From positions 1 to 9,205 of the forward strand of contig JAJQIE010000319.1 in assembly GCA_021199395.1 (NCBI GenBank): a DNA stretch of 9,205 bases, in the 5' to 3' direction. The position numbers were made by a program, and so were the translations under genes. Shown one piece after another: positions 1 through 7,333 of the stretch. Numbering within the stretch: position 1 is the first letter of the stretch; each line of letters begins with the position of its first letter. Under the pieces are notes generated by a model. It saw nothing but the letters and a program-made list of their open reading frames with translations. It was not told the origin of the DNA and made no database searches. This stretch comes from Lachnospiraceae bacterium. Lineage in GTDB: Bacteria > Bacillota > Clostridia > Lachnospirales > Lachnospiraceae.

Positions 1-212
1 GTTATTATCTGCCGGAGGAATCCGTTCTCTTTTCCGGCGATACGCTGTTTCGCTGCAGTGTCGGCAGGACAGATTTTCCGACCGGAAGTATGGGAGATAT
101 GCATCGTTCTCTTCACGAAAAGCTGTTTGCTCTGCCGGACGGGACGGAAGTATTTCCCGGACACGATTCCGCTACCACGATTCATTACGAAAAGCAGTTC
201 AATCCTTATTAG
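1..212 (+). CDS. MBL-fold metallo-hydrolase, C-terminal fragment
   Basis: The 5' end lies outside the window. Frame 3 is open from base 3 to the TAG at 210-212, giving 69 residues. The fragment reads LFSGDTLFRCSVGRTDFP and later VFPGHDSATTIHYEKQFNPY. These match the C-terminal half of glyoxalase II-like (GloB/YcbL/YqgX type) proteins: the Asp of SGDTLF is the bridging metal ligand and the His of PGH is the last metal ligand. The family usually has PGHG, and here the residue after His is Asp. Such enzymes are cytosolic, bind two metal ions (zinc or iron) and hydrolyse thioesters or related substrates; the substrate cannot be told from this fragment. The stop is 42 bases before hemZ on the same strand, so co-transcription is likely. 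An overlapping frame-1 reading from base 58 is a shadow of this gene. Confidence 0.88.
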   Translation, partial: YYLPEESVLFSGDTLFRCSVGRTDFPTGSMGDMHRSLHEKLFALPDGTEVFPGHDSATTIHYEKQFNPY

Positions 213-216
213 GGAT

Positions 217-239
217 GCGGCGGGTTTTCTGCCTGCCGC
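217..239 (+). promoter_or_regulatory. Hairpin between hydrolase stop and hemZ start
   Basis: GCGGCGGG (217-224) pairs with CCTGCCGC (232-239) over 8 bp with one G-T wobble, leaving a 7-base loop, TTTTCTG. It starts 4 bases after the hydrolase stop and ends 15 bases before the hemZ ATG. No T run follows the stem, so it is not a standard intrinsic terminator. It could stabilise or process the upstream message, or modulate hemZ translation, because its 3' arm lies just ahead of the hemZ ribosome binding site. The pairing is seen in the sequence; the role is inferred. Confidence 0.4.
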
Positions 240-254
240 CTGAGATGAGGCAAA

Positions 255-1871
255 ATGATTACAGTATATTTAAACAGACAAAGCTTTCAATACGACGTCC
301 ATTCTCTGGTTCGTGCATTCTACCCTGAACAGGAGGTTCAGGTGAAATGTGAACCGTCTGAAGCAATAAAAGAACCTTCCCCCCAGTCTATTTTTCTGCT
401 GGAGATTTTGTTTCAACCGGAAGCGGCACAGGCTTCGCAAACGGTATCGCTGTGTCAGCAGCCTGGTTTTGCGGAGCTGTCGCGGCTCTCAATCCGGCTG
501 CTTGAGGCAAAAGAGGAAAAACTGCATATGAATGGCATCTGCCAGGAGGGCGATCGCAAAGAATCCAAAAACATACTGAAACGTTTGCTGTATCGTCTTC
601 TTTCAGAGTATTCCGGTCGGACGCTGCCCTGGGGGAACCTGACCGGTATCCGCCCGACCAAGATCCCGATGATGCTTCTGAACCAGGGCTGGAAAAACAG
701 TGATATTGCCAGTTATATGCGAAAGACCTATTACACAAGCAATGAAAAAACCGCTCTTGCGATCGCGATCGCGAATCGTGAGCACCATCTGCTGGAGGCT
801 CTTTCCCTGACGCCGAAAACGATTTCGTCACAATCAGATCGGGTGGTGAGCGGCGGTTGTCCGACAGGCAAAGACGGCAGCTCAGAGATTGATCCGGATA
901 TTTTTCATAAGGGATACAGCCTTTATATCGGTATTCCTTTCTGTCCAAGCATCTGCCTGTACTGCTCATTCAGCTCAAGCCCGATCGCGCTGTGGAAGGA
1001 AAAGGTAGACAGCTATCTGGACGCATTGCTGTATGAGATTGAAAGTGTGTCCGCCCTGCTTCCGGATCGAAGGCCAACAACGGTCTATATTGGCGGAGGG
1101 ACGCCGACGACGCTGGAGCCGGAGCAGATGGAGCGGCTGCTTGCAAAGCTTGATGAGTGCTTTGAGATGGATCAGGTAAGGGAATTCACTGTGGAAGCCG
1201 GACGTCCCGACAGCATTTCACGCGGAAAGCTTGCCGTCCTGAAAGCGCATGGCGTTACGCGGATTTCAATCAATCCACAGACAATGAATCAGGAGACGCT
1301 GGATTTTATCGGCAGAAGGCACACGACAGAACAGACCGTGGAGGCGTTTTATCTGGCGCGCGATCTGGGATTTGACAATATCAACATGGATTTGATCGTA
1401 GGCCTGCCGGGCGAGGGTGCGCCGGAGGTCGAGCATACGATGCGGGTGCTCTCAGACATGCGCCCGGACAGCATTACCGTACACTCACTGGCAGTGAAAC
1501 GAGCGGCCCGGCTGCGTCTGTTCCGGGAAGAGCACCAGGAGCTGAGCTTTGAGAACAGCAGCGCAATCATGGATATGACTGCAGCGTATACGCGGGAGGC
1601 AGGGCTGCACCCATACTATCTGTATCGGCAGAAAAACATGGCTGGCAATTTTGAAAATGTCGGGTATGCCAGGGAAGGCTGCGAAGGCCTTTACAATATT
1701 CTGATTATGGAAGAAATCCAGACAATTATCGCGCTAGGAGCGGGGGCGGCCTCAAAGCTGGTACGGCCCGGAAATCGGATTGAGCGCGTAGAAAATGTAA
1801 AGGATATCCGAAACTATATGGAACGAATTGACGAAATGATTGAGAGAAAGAGGTCGGGTCTGCATGGGTGA
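255..1871 (+). CDS. hemZ: HemZ-type coproporphyrinogen dehydrogenase, radical SAM
   Basis: This 538-residue cytosolic radical SAM enzyme belongs to the HemN/HemZ family, nominally converting coproporphyrinogen III to protoporphyrinogen IX without oxygen. The cluster motif CPSICLYC uses Cys230, Cys234 and Cys237 (CX3CX2C) to bind 4Fe-4S. It is followed by YIGGGTPTTL (278-287), the SAM-contacting glycine motif, and the barrel segments FTVEAGRPDS and NMDLIVGLPG (377-386). The C-terminal block YYLYRQKNMAGNFENVGYA (454-472) is the recognisable HemZ signature. The N-terminal 180 residues are the HemZ-specific extension; residues 185-215 are a Ser/Gly-rich linker. The start is ATG at 255, with GATGAGG a few bases upstream. 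The gene overlaps the HD-GYP gene by 8 bases if that starts at 1864. Porphyrin activity of HemZ proteins is weakly supported in general, and many Clostridia keep hemZ without a full heme pathway, so the true substrate is uncertain. Confidence 0.92.
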   Translation: MITVYLNRQSFQYDVHSLVRAFYPEQEVQVKCEPSEAIKEPSPQSIFLLEILFQPEAAQASQTVSLCQQPGFAELSRLSIRLLEAKEEKLHMNGICQEGDRKESKNILKRLLYRLLSEYSGRTLPWGNLTGIRPTKIPMMLLNQGWKNSDIASYMRKTYYTSNEKTALAIAIANREHHLLEALSLTPKTISSQSDRVVSGGCPTGKDGSSEIDPDIFHKGYSLYIGIPFCPSICLYCSFSSSPIALWKEKVDSYLDALLYEIESVSALLPDRRPTTVYIGGGTPTTLEPEQMERLLAKLDECFEMDQVREFTVEAGRPDSISRGKLAVLKAHGVTRISINPQTMNQETLDFIGRRHTTEQTVEAFYLARDLGFDNINMDLIVGLPGEGAPEVEHTMRVLSDMRPDSITVHSLAVKRAARLRLFREEHQELSFENSSAIMDMTAAYTREAGLHPYYLYRQKNMAGNFENVGYAREGCEGLYNILIMEEIQTIIALGAGAASKLVRPGNRIERVENVKDIRNYMERIDEMIERKRSGLHG

Positions 1872-2502
1872 GGCCACTCAGACATATAAAAAAGAATATC
1901 CGATCCTTCGCTCAGGCGTAGTGAAGGAGCTGGTGCATGCCAGTACAGTCAGCAATCTGGCGTTCTGCGTCGGCCGCGAGATGGGGTTATCGCCGGAGGA
2001 GTGTCATGAGCTTGCCGTGGCTGGCTTTCTCCATGACATTGGCAAGCTGGAGCTGGCGCAGTATGTCCGCGAGCATGAGGATGAGACGCTGGTTATTGAA
2101 GAAATGCGTTATGTAAGAGTACATTCCATGCTTGGCGCGCTGATCCTTCAGGAAAAGGGATATTCACAGAAAATTGTGGATATGGTAAAATTCCACCATG
2201 AAAATTGTGATGGCACAGGCTATCCGCTGAATCTGCTCCGCGAGGAAATCCCGATCGGCGCGAGAATCCTGCGGGTCTGTGATGTATTTGCGGCTCTGAC
2301 CTCAGACCGTCCGTACCGCAGAGCGTTTGATGTCGATGCATCAGTGGAACTGATGATAGAGGAATCCAAAAACTATGACATTCAGGTATTTCTGGCTTTT
2401 ATGCGTGTTGTACACGGCCCGGAGCTGAACAGGATCCTGGATACAGATCGATTCGAGGAAAAGCTGAGCCGGTATATGCTGGAGCCGGAAGCTATTTCAT
2501 AA
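1864..2502 (+). CDS. Stand-alone HD-GYP domain phosphohydrolase
   Basis: A 212-residue protein made almost wholly of one HD-GYP domain. Visible motifs in order are His25 in LVHASTVSNLA, LHDIGK (56-61, with the H57-D58 metal pair), His87 in VRVHSMLG, HHENCDGTGYP (111-121, with the GYP triplet) and DVFAALTSDRPYR (140-152). All metal-binding positions expected for the family appear present. HD-GYP proteins commonly hydrolyse cyclic-di-GMP or related cyclic dinucleotides in the cytosol. There is no receiver, PAS or membrane segment, so any input must come through expression or a partner. ATG 1864 is preferred because AAAGAGG (1847-1853) lies 10 bases upstream; a TTG at 1840 in the same frame would add 8 residues but has no better site. 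The start lies inside the end of hemZ, so translational coupling is likely. The substrate is inferred; other nucleotides are possible. Confidence 0.88.
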   Translation: MGEATQTYKKEYPILRSGVVKELVHASTVSNLAFCVGREMGLSPEECHELAVAGFLHDIGKLELAQYVREHEDETLVIEEMRYVRVHSMLGALILQEKGYSQKIVDMVKFHHENCDGTGYPLNLLREEIPIGARILRVCDVFAALTSDRPYRRAFDVDASVELMIEESKNYDIQVFLAFMRVVHGPELNRILDTDRFEEKLSRYMLEPEAIS

Positions 2503-2514
2503 ATCGGCTTTGCC

Positions 2515-2582
2515 ATCCGCCGGGACGATATCCCGTACAGAGTGCGGATAAGTCTTATAACTGTGAGGGAGCCGGACAGTTA
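2515..2582 (+). promoter_or_regulatory. Folded leader upstream of hisS
   Basis: Two stem-loops fill the gap ahead of hisS. In the first, ATCCGC (2515-2520) pairs with GCGGAT (2544-2549), enclosing a hairpin CGGGA/TCCCG (2521-2525, 2531-2535) and eight unpaired bases. In the second, TAACTGT (2558-2564) pairs perfectly with ACAGTTA (2576-2582) around the loop GAGGGAGCCGG. An A-rich stretch, not a T run, follows, so neither is a standard terminator. Clostridial tRNA-synthetase genes are often under T-box control, but the T-box core (AGGGTGGNACCGCG) is absent and the region is too short for one. The pairing is seen; regulation is inferred. No convincing promoter was found in the gap. Confidence 0.4.
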
Positions 2583-2633
2583 CCGAAAAAATGAAAATTA
2601 CAGAACGAATTGCAGGACAGGAGGAGTAAGATT

Positions 2634-3911
2634 ATGATCACACAGGCACCGAGAGGCGTACAGGACTGGTATGGGGAACAGATGCGCAGACGCGCGTATG
2701 TAGAGAAGATTGCGCGGGATACGGCGCGCACCTATCATATGGGAGAGATTATCACGCCAATGTTTGAGCATACGATTTTGTTTCAGCGCGGCGTGGGAGA
2801 TACAACGGATGTTGTGCAAAAAGAGATGTATACATTTGAGGATAAAGGCAAAAGAAGCATCACGTTAAAGCCGGAGGGGACTGCAGGCGTGATGCGCGCG
2901 TATCTGGAACACAGTATGTATGCGCAGCCTGCGCCTGTGAAGCTGTTTTATGTGACGCAGGCGTTTCGTTATGAGAAGCCGCAGAGCGGAAGACTGCGTC
3001 AGCACCACCAGTTCGGTGTGGAGCTGGTCGGATCCTCCAGCCCGCTTGCGGAGATGGAGCTGATTTCTTTTGTGACGGAGCTGATGGAGCGGCTGGGTCT
3101 GAAGGATGTAAAGCTTCATATAAACAGCATCGGCTGCAGGGATTGTCGGAAGACCTACAATGACGCTCTGCTTTCTTATCTGAAGAGCTATGAACAGGAG
3201 CTCTGCCCGACCTGCCGCGAGCGTATGAAACTAAATCCGCTCAGGGTACTTGACTGCAAGGTGGAGTCCTGCAAAAAGATTGTGGCAAATGCGCCGCGCA
3301 CAATCGATTACCTGGACGATGCGTGCCGGGAACATTTCGAGGAGCTTCAGTCTCTGCTGAATGAGCTTTCCATTCCATATGAGATCGATACGGGAATCGT
3401 CCGCGGACTGGATTATTATACCAGGACAGTATTTGAATTTGTGAATTCCGAGGGTTTTACGCTCTGTGGAGGCGGACGGTATGACGGGCTGATCCATGAA
3501 ATTGACGAGAAGCAGGATATTCCCTCCGTGGGCTTCGGTATGGGAATCGAACGGATTCTGAATTTTATGGAGGAAAAGGGCTGCTATTTCCCGGAGGAGG
3601 AGCCGGTGGATCTGTATGTCGGGATCCTCGGCAAGGAAGCACGGGCGCGCGCCTATAAGCTGGTAATTGCCCTTCGTAAAAAAGGCCTGATCATTGAGAC
3701 AGACTATATGGACCGCAGCGTGAAGGCGCAGATGAAATACGCGAACAAGCTCGGCGCGCGAAAAGCCGTCATTATCGGCTCTCAGGAGCTTGATGAAAAC
3801 AAAGCAAGGGTCAGAGATATGGCAACCGGCAGCGAGACAGAAGTTGCGCTGGATCAGATTGCTGATCTTTTACAGTCATTTGCACATCAGTCAGGTAAGG
3901 AGGCCTGCTAA
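2634..3911 (+). CDS. hisS: Histidyl-tRNA synthetase (HisRS)
   Basis: A 425-residue class II aminoacyl-tRNA synthetase that charges tRNA-His with histidine in the cytosol as a dimer; the length is normal for bacteria. The catalytic domain shows [15 protein letters not shown] (76-90), motif 2 [20 protein letters not shown] (111-130), the His-specific loops [16 protein letters not shown] (254-269) and [10 protein letters not shown] (277-286), and motif 3 GFGMGIERI (300-308). An insertion at about 165-215 carries Cys168, 171, 191, 194, 208 and 213, a cysteine pattern also seen in other Firmicute HisRS proteins. The anticodon-binding domain runs from about 325 to the end (LYVGILG, then a region ending near AVIIGSQE). 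ATG 2634 is chosen because AGGAGG (2619-2624) lies 9 bases upstream; an in-frame TTG at 2610 lies upstream of that site. The efflux adaptor gene begins one base after the stop. Confidence 0.97.
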   Translation: MITQAPRGVQDWYGEQMRRRAYVEKIARDTARTYHMGEIITPMFEHTILFQRGVGDTTDVVQKEMYTFEDKGKRSITLKPEGTAGVMRAYLEHSMYAQPAPVKLFYVTQAFRYEKPQSGRLRQHHQFGVELVGSSSPLAEMELISFVTELMERLGLKDVKLHINSIGCRDCRKTYNDALLSYLKSYEQELCPTCRERMKLNPLRVLDCKVESCKKIVANAPRTIDYLDDACREHFEELQSLLNELSIPYEIDTGIVRGLDYYTRTVFEFVNSEGFTLCGGGRYDGLIHEIDEKQDIPSVGFGMGIERILNFMEEKGCYFPEEEPVDLYVGILGKEARARAYKLVIALRKKGLIIETDYMDRSVKAQMKYANKLGARKAVIIGSQELDENKARVRDMATGSETEVALDQIADLLQSFAHQSGKEAC

Positions 3912-3912
3912 A

Positions 3913-5439
3913 ATGAAAACGAAAAAAAAGGGAAAAAAGCGCTGGATAATACTGGTGATCGTGATCCTCGCGGTGATCGCCATTGCAGTCTTTCTGAGGA
4001 TGGGAAAGAGTGCCTCCTCCGGAAGCTCGGTGTCCTCACGCTTTTCAACGACTACTACATCAACGGAAGCGGCCTATATCGGAACAATACGTGTTTCGAC
4101 TGAGGGAAGCGGCTCGATTGAGGCGGCGGATGAGACACAGGCAGCCGCTGAATATGCCTTTACGATCAACCGTGTGGAGGTGGAAAACGGAGATACCGTT
4201 GAGGAGGGGGACTTGATCGCAACGCTCGACCGGGATTCCATTCAGGATCAGATTGACCTGATGGAGCAGCAGCTTTCCGAGGTAAACGCATCTGTTTCAT
4301 CAACGGATAAATCAGGCTCCTCCTCTTTGTCAGCGCCGGTTTCGGGAATTGTGAAGCGGATTTATGCAAAATCCGGGGATGTTCTGTCGGATGTGGTCGA
4401 GGATGACGGCGGCGTGATGGAGATTTCCGCAGATGGCAGGCTTAAAGTCGAAATCGAGTCGGAGGAAACACTGAAGACCGGAGAGACTGTGACCGTGAAT
4501 TTTCTGAGCTATGAAGTGGAAGGAACGGTTGCCGCCAGAGAGGGACAGAGCTATACGATAACGATTGAGGATGATGCGAGTTATCTGGTAGACGCGGAGG
4601 CTACCGTAATCGATGACGATGATGTGACGATCGGAACCGGTTATCTGAAGAGCAATCACCCTTATCTGGTAGAGGCGGCCTATGGTACTGCGGATGAGAT
4701 TAAGGTTGAGATTGGCGATTCGGTGAGCGCCGGGGATACGCTTCTGACCAGAACAGATTATACCTATAATGCCACCTATCTGGATTTACTCTCTTCGCGG
4801 GAAACGATTACAGAGGATCTTAAAAATCTGAACCATCTGTACCAGGATCCGCAGATTACCGCAGAATCCTCCGGAATCATAACCGACCTGACTATCTCGG
4901 ATGGTATGGCCATACAGGCGGATACCGTGATGTATACTCTGATCTCCACAGAGCAATTCTGGCTGAAGGTAGAAATTGATGAGCTGGATATCGACGGCAT
5001 CACGGTCGGCCAGACAGCGACGGTTGTATTTGATGCTTTCGACGATGAGGAATATGAGGGAACGGTAGAAAAAATTTCCGCGCTTGGTACAAATACCGGC
5101 GGCGTAACCACTTACACGGTGACGATTTCGCTTCCGGGAGATGAAAAGCTAAAGACAGCGATGAGCGCAACCGCGACAATCGTGACAGAGGAAGCGGAGG
5201 ATGTGCTTCTGATCCCGGTAGACGCAATTCAGACGGTAGATGGCCAAAAATACGTCACGGTAACAGGCGATGACGGCTCCGAGGAAGCTGTTGAGGTAAC
5301 GCTTGGCCTGGTAAATAATACTGTGGCGGAAGTAACAGAGGGTCTGTCCGAAGGCGATCTTGTGGTGACTACTACGCAATCCGATTTTGCAAGCATGCTC
5401 AGCATGATGCAGGGAAGCGGCACAGGAGGCGGGGAATAA
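3913..5439 (+). CDS. Membrane-anchored efflux adaptor (HlyD/MacA/YknX-like)
   Basis: A 508-residue extracytoplasmic adaptor for the ABC transporter encoded next to it. Residues 1-10 are a basic tail (MKTKKKGKKR) and 11-29 a single membrane anchor, followed by a Ser/Thr-rich linker to about 55. Module A has lipoyl halves at about 57-105 and 139-175 around a short helical hairpin (107-131), then a beta-barrel (177-240). Module B repeats the plan: lipoyl halves near 250-280 and 313-345 around a helix (285-310), then a barrel (349-390). A membrane-proximal domain follows (about 425-490, IPVDAIQTVDG) and a Gly-rich tail. The protein is strongly acidic. The helical hairpins are far shorter than in MacA, fitting a Gram-positive adaptor with no TolC. 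ATG 3913 has AAGGAGG (3897-3903) 9 bases upstream, inside the hisS end; the open frame extending upstream from there is not used. Family role is clear; the exported substrate is unknown. Confidence 0.9.
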   Translation: MKTKKKGKKRWIILVIVILAVIAIAVFLRMGKSASSGSSVSSRFSTTTTSTEAAYIGTIRVSTEGSGSIEAADETQAAAEYAFTINRVEVENGDTVEEGDLIATLDRDSIQDQIDLMEQQLSEVNASVSSTDKSGSSSLSAPVSGIVKRIYAKSGDVLSDVVEDDGGVMEISADGRLKVEIESEETLKTGETVTVNFLSYEVEGTVAAREGQSYTITIEDDASYLVDAEATVIDDDDVTIGTGYLKSNHPYLVEAAYGTADEIKVEIGDSVSAGDTLLTRTDYTYNATYLDLLSSRETITEDLKNLNHLYQDPQITAESSGIITDLTISDGMAIQADTVMYTLISTEQFWLKVEIDELDIDGITVGQTATVVFDAFDDEEYEGTVEKISALGTNTGGVTTYTVTISLPGDEKLKTAMSATATIVTEEAEDVLLIPVDAIQTVDGQKYVTVTGDDGSEEAVEVTLGLVNNTVAEVTEGLSEGDLVVTTTQSDFASMLSMMQGSGTGGGE

Positions 5440-5440
5440 T

Positions 5441-6145
5441 ATGATTGAACTTCGCGATGTAAAAAAAATCTATCAGGTAGGCGATGAAGAAGTACATGCG
5501 CTGGATGGAGTAAGTCTTATGATACAGGATCGCGAGTTTGTGGCAATTATCGGTGCCTCCGGAAGCGGAAAGTCTACTCTGATGAATATTATCGGCTGCC
5601 TGGATACGGCAGACGAAGGAGAATACCTGATCGATGGCCAGGAGGTATCTGACCTGACCGAACGGGAGCAGAGTATTCTGCGGAACCGTAAAATCGGCTT
5701 CATTTTTCAGCAGTTCAATCTGCTGCCAAAGCTGACAGCCTTTGAAAATGTGGAGCTTCCGCTGATCTATCAGGGGATCGCGTCTTCAGAGCGAAAAGAG
5801 AGGGTAACGGCCGCTTTGCAGGAAGTGGGACTGGGTAAACGCATTGACCACAGACCCAACCAGCTTTCCGGCGGCCAGCAGCAGCGTGTCGCTGTCGCAA
5901 GGGCGCTCGTTACCAGGCCGTCGCTGATCCTGGCGGATGAGCCGACCGGCAATCTGGACTCCCGTTCCACAAACGATATCATGGATCTGCTCCAAAAACT
6001 CCATGCGGAGGGCAATACTCTTGTAGTGATCACGCACGACAATGACATTGCGGCTCAGGCGCCCAGACGTGTGCAGCTTCTTGACGGGCGTGTGGTATCC
6101 GACACAGCGGAAGCTCCGATGACAGGGAAAGGAGGCGCTGTATGA
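5441..6145 (+). CDS. ABC transporter ATPase, MacB/LolD/YknY family
   Basis: A 234-residue cytosolic nucleotide-binding subunit that powers the adjacent permease. Walker A is GASGSGKST (38-46), the Q-loop is [10 protein letters not shown] (87-96), the signature is LSGGQQQR (142-149), Walker B is [12 protein letters not shown] (162-173) and the switch histidine is His199 in VVITHD. The GNLDS ending after Walker B and the IIGCLD segment after Walker A are typical of the MacB/LolD/FtsE-related group serving FtsX-like permeases. All catalytic residues are present. The gene starts one base after the adaptor stop, with AGGAGG (5424-5429) 11 bases upstream, and overlaps the permease start by 4 bases (ATGA). 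With its neighbours it matches the adaptor-ATPase-permease order of YknXYZ in Bacillus subtilis. Confidence 0.96.
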   Translation: MIELRDVKKIYQVGDEEVHALDGVSLMIQDREFVAIIGASGSGKSTLMNIIGCLDTADEGEYLIDGQEVSDLTEREQSILRNRKIGFIFQQFNLLPKLTAFENVELPLIYQGIASSERKERVTAALQEVGLGKRIDHRPNQLSGGQQQRVAVARALVTRPSLILADEPTGNLDSRSTNDIMDLLQKLHAEGNTLVVITHDNDIAAQAPRRVQLLDGRVVSDTAEAPMTGKGGAV

Positions 6146-7308
6146 AGATTTCACAGGCGGGCAAGATGGCGGTTTCCGCGGTTCTTGCCAACAAGCTTCG
6201 CTCCTTTCTGACCATGCTTGGTATTATAATCGGCGTTATGGCGGTAACCCTGCTGATTTCACTGGTACAGGGCGCTACAAATACAGTGACTGCCTCCCTC
6301 AATGACCTGGGAGGCGACCAGCTTGTTGTCTCTGTGACAGGTTCCTCTAAGCATCTGACGCTTTCTGAGGTAAAAGCCTATGCCGATGAAGAGGAGATTG
6401 ACGTAGTTTCTCCGGTGATCAGTGGCACGGGTACGGCAAAGGCGGAAGGAAATTCCACCTCTATCACGATCTCAGGCATTACAGAGGCATATGAGGATGT
6501 CCAGGGGATGGACATTTCGGATGGGCGCGGTATCAGTGAAAATGACAATGACTATCGCCTGAAGGTCTGCGTCATTGGATATACGGTCGCAAACGATCTG
6601 TTCGGTACGACAAATGTGGTAGGGGAAACGGTGCGCATCTCCGGCGGAGATTACCGGGCGGTTGGAGTGCTGGAGGAAGCGCAGGAGACATTGATGGGAA
6701 GTGAAAACTCTACCGTATATGTGCCGATTACGAATGCGCAGAGGCTGCTGTCACAGGTGGCAATCACCAGCTTCTATGCGGTTGTGAATGAAGCCTGTTC
6801 GACGGATACTGCGGAAAATAAGCTGGATTCGCTTCTCATGGACAAATTTGGAGATGAGGACAGCTACGCCATTGTCAATATGGCGGACATTCTTGAGACA
6901 ATCGACTCCGTTATGGCGACCATGGAGCTGCTGCTTGGGGCGATCGCCGGGATATCGCTGCTGGTCGGAGGCATTGGCATAATGAATATCATGCTGGTTT
7001 CCGTGACAGAGCGAACAAAAGAAATCGGTATCCGCAAGGCAATCGGCGCGCAGAAATCCGATATCGTCGTACAGTTTATGATTGAATCCGTTGTGATCTC
7101 TCTGGTCGGCGGTGTGATCGGTATGCTGATCAGCCAGGGAATTCTGACAACCATCAATACCCTGTACCCGGATTATGGGTTTACGATCACAGCAGGCGTG
7201 GGTGGCATTGCACTGGGCTTCTCCGCTCTGGTCGGTATCGTGTTTGGTATCTATCCGGCGAATAAGGCGGCAAAGCTGAAGCCGATCTACGCGCTGCGGC
7301 ATGAGTAA
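6142..7308 (+). CDS. FtsX/MacB-like ABC transporter permease
   Basis: A 388-residue membrane protein with four predicted membrane helices in the MacB layout: helix 1 at about 22-43, a large extracytoplasmic MacB periplasmic-core-type domain (45-258), then helices at about 262-286, 312-335 and 353-371. The segment GGIGIMNIMLVSVTERTKEI (276-295) with following GIRKAIGA, and the C-terminal YPANKAAKLKPIYALRHE, are hallmarks of this family and include the ATPase-coupling region. MacB-like permeases act by mechanotransmission, driving export of peptides, antibiotics or lipid-linked substrates from the outer face of the membrane rather than through a classic channel. The start ATG 6142 overlaps the ATPase stop, and AAAGGAGG (6128-6135) sits 6 bases upstream. 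The protein appears full length. In Bacillus the equivalent system protects against the SdpC toxin; substrate here is unknown. Confidence 0.94.
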   Translation: MKISQAGKMAVSAVLANKLRSFLTMLGIIIGVMAVTLLISLVQGATNTVTASLNDLGGDQLVVSVTGSSKHLTLSEVKAYADEEEIDVVSPVISGTGTAKAEGNSTSITISGITEAYEDVQGMDISDGRGISENDNDYRLKVCVIGYTVANDLFGTTNVVGETVRISGGDYRAVGVLEEAQETLMGSENSTVYVPITNAQRLLSQVAITSFYAVVNEACSTDTAENKLDSLLMDKFGDEDSYAIVNMADILETIDSVMATMELLLGAIAGISLLVGGIGIMNIMLVSVTERTKEIGIRKAIGAQKSDIVVQFMIESVVISLVGGVIGMLISQGILTTINTLYPDYGFTITAGVGGIALGFSALVGIVFGIYPANKAAKLKPIYALRHE

Positions 7309-7333
7309 CAACGTCTCTCTGCCCGATTACTCA
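7302..7333. terminator. Possible bidirectional stem at convergent gene ends
   Basis: TGAGTAA (7302-7308) and TTACTCA (7327-7333) are a perfect 7-bp inverted repeat with an 18-base loop. It spans the stop codons of the permease (+) and the DUF1294 gene (-), both of which end in GAG TAA. The stem is AT-rich and there is no T run on either side, so it is a weak terminator candidate. It may simply reflect both genes ending in Glu-stop. Confidence 0.2.

Noticed and set aside
58..243. 61-residue open frame at the left edge
   Set aside because: It overlaps the metallo-hydrolase fragment in another frame, and only frame 3 gives family motifs.
765..782. Overlapping GCGATCGC palindromes inside hemZ, like the HIP1 repeat of cyanobacteria
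   Set aside because: It is one local run encoding an Ala-Ile repeat within a conserved gene and the organism is not cyanobacterial; chance is the better explanation.
388..969. 193-residue open frame on the - strand within hemZ
   Set aside because: It is antisense to a well-supported gene, has no recognisable motif and an unlikely Ser/Arg/Cys-rich composition.
2591..2629. 12-codon frame as a histidine leader peptide
   Set aside because: It has no His codons and no ribosome binding site of its own was seen; it is kept only as a side note in the hisS leader finding.
2503..2633. T-box riboswitch ahead of hisS
   Set aside because: The conserved T-box core is missing and 131 bases is too short for stem I plus antiterminator and terminator.
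3135..3275. Six cysteines in the HisRS insertion as an unusual metal site
   Set aside because: Similar cysteine pairs occur in this insertion in many bacterial HisRS proteins, so it is not unusual.
3790..3912. 41-residue N-terminal extension of the adaptor
   Set aside because: It would overlap the end of hisS out of frame, while ATG 3913 has an ideal ribosome binding site and begins a normal basic-tail membrane anchor.
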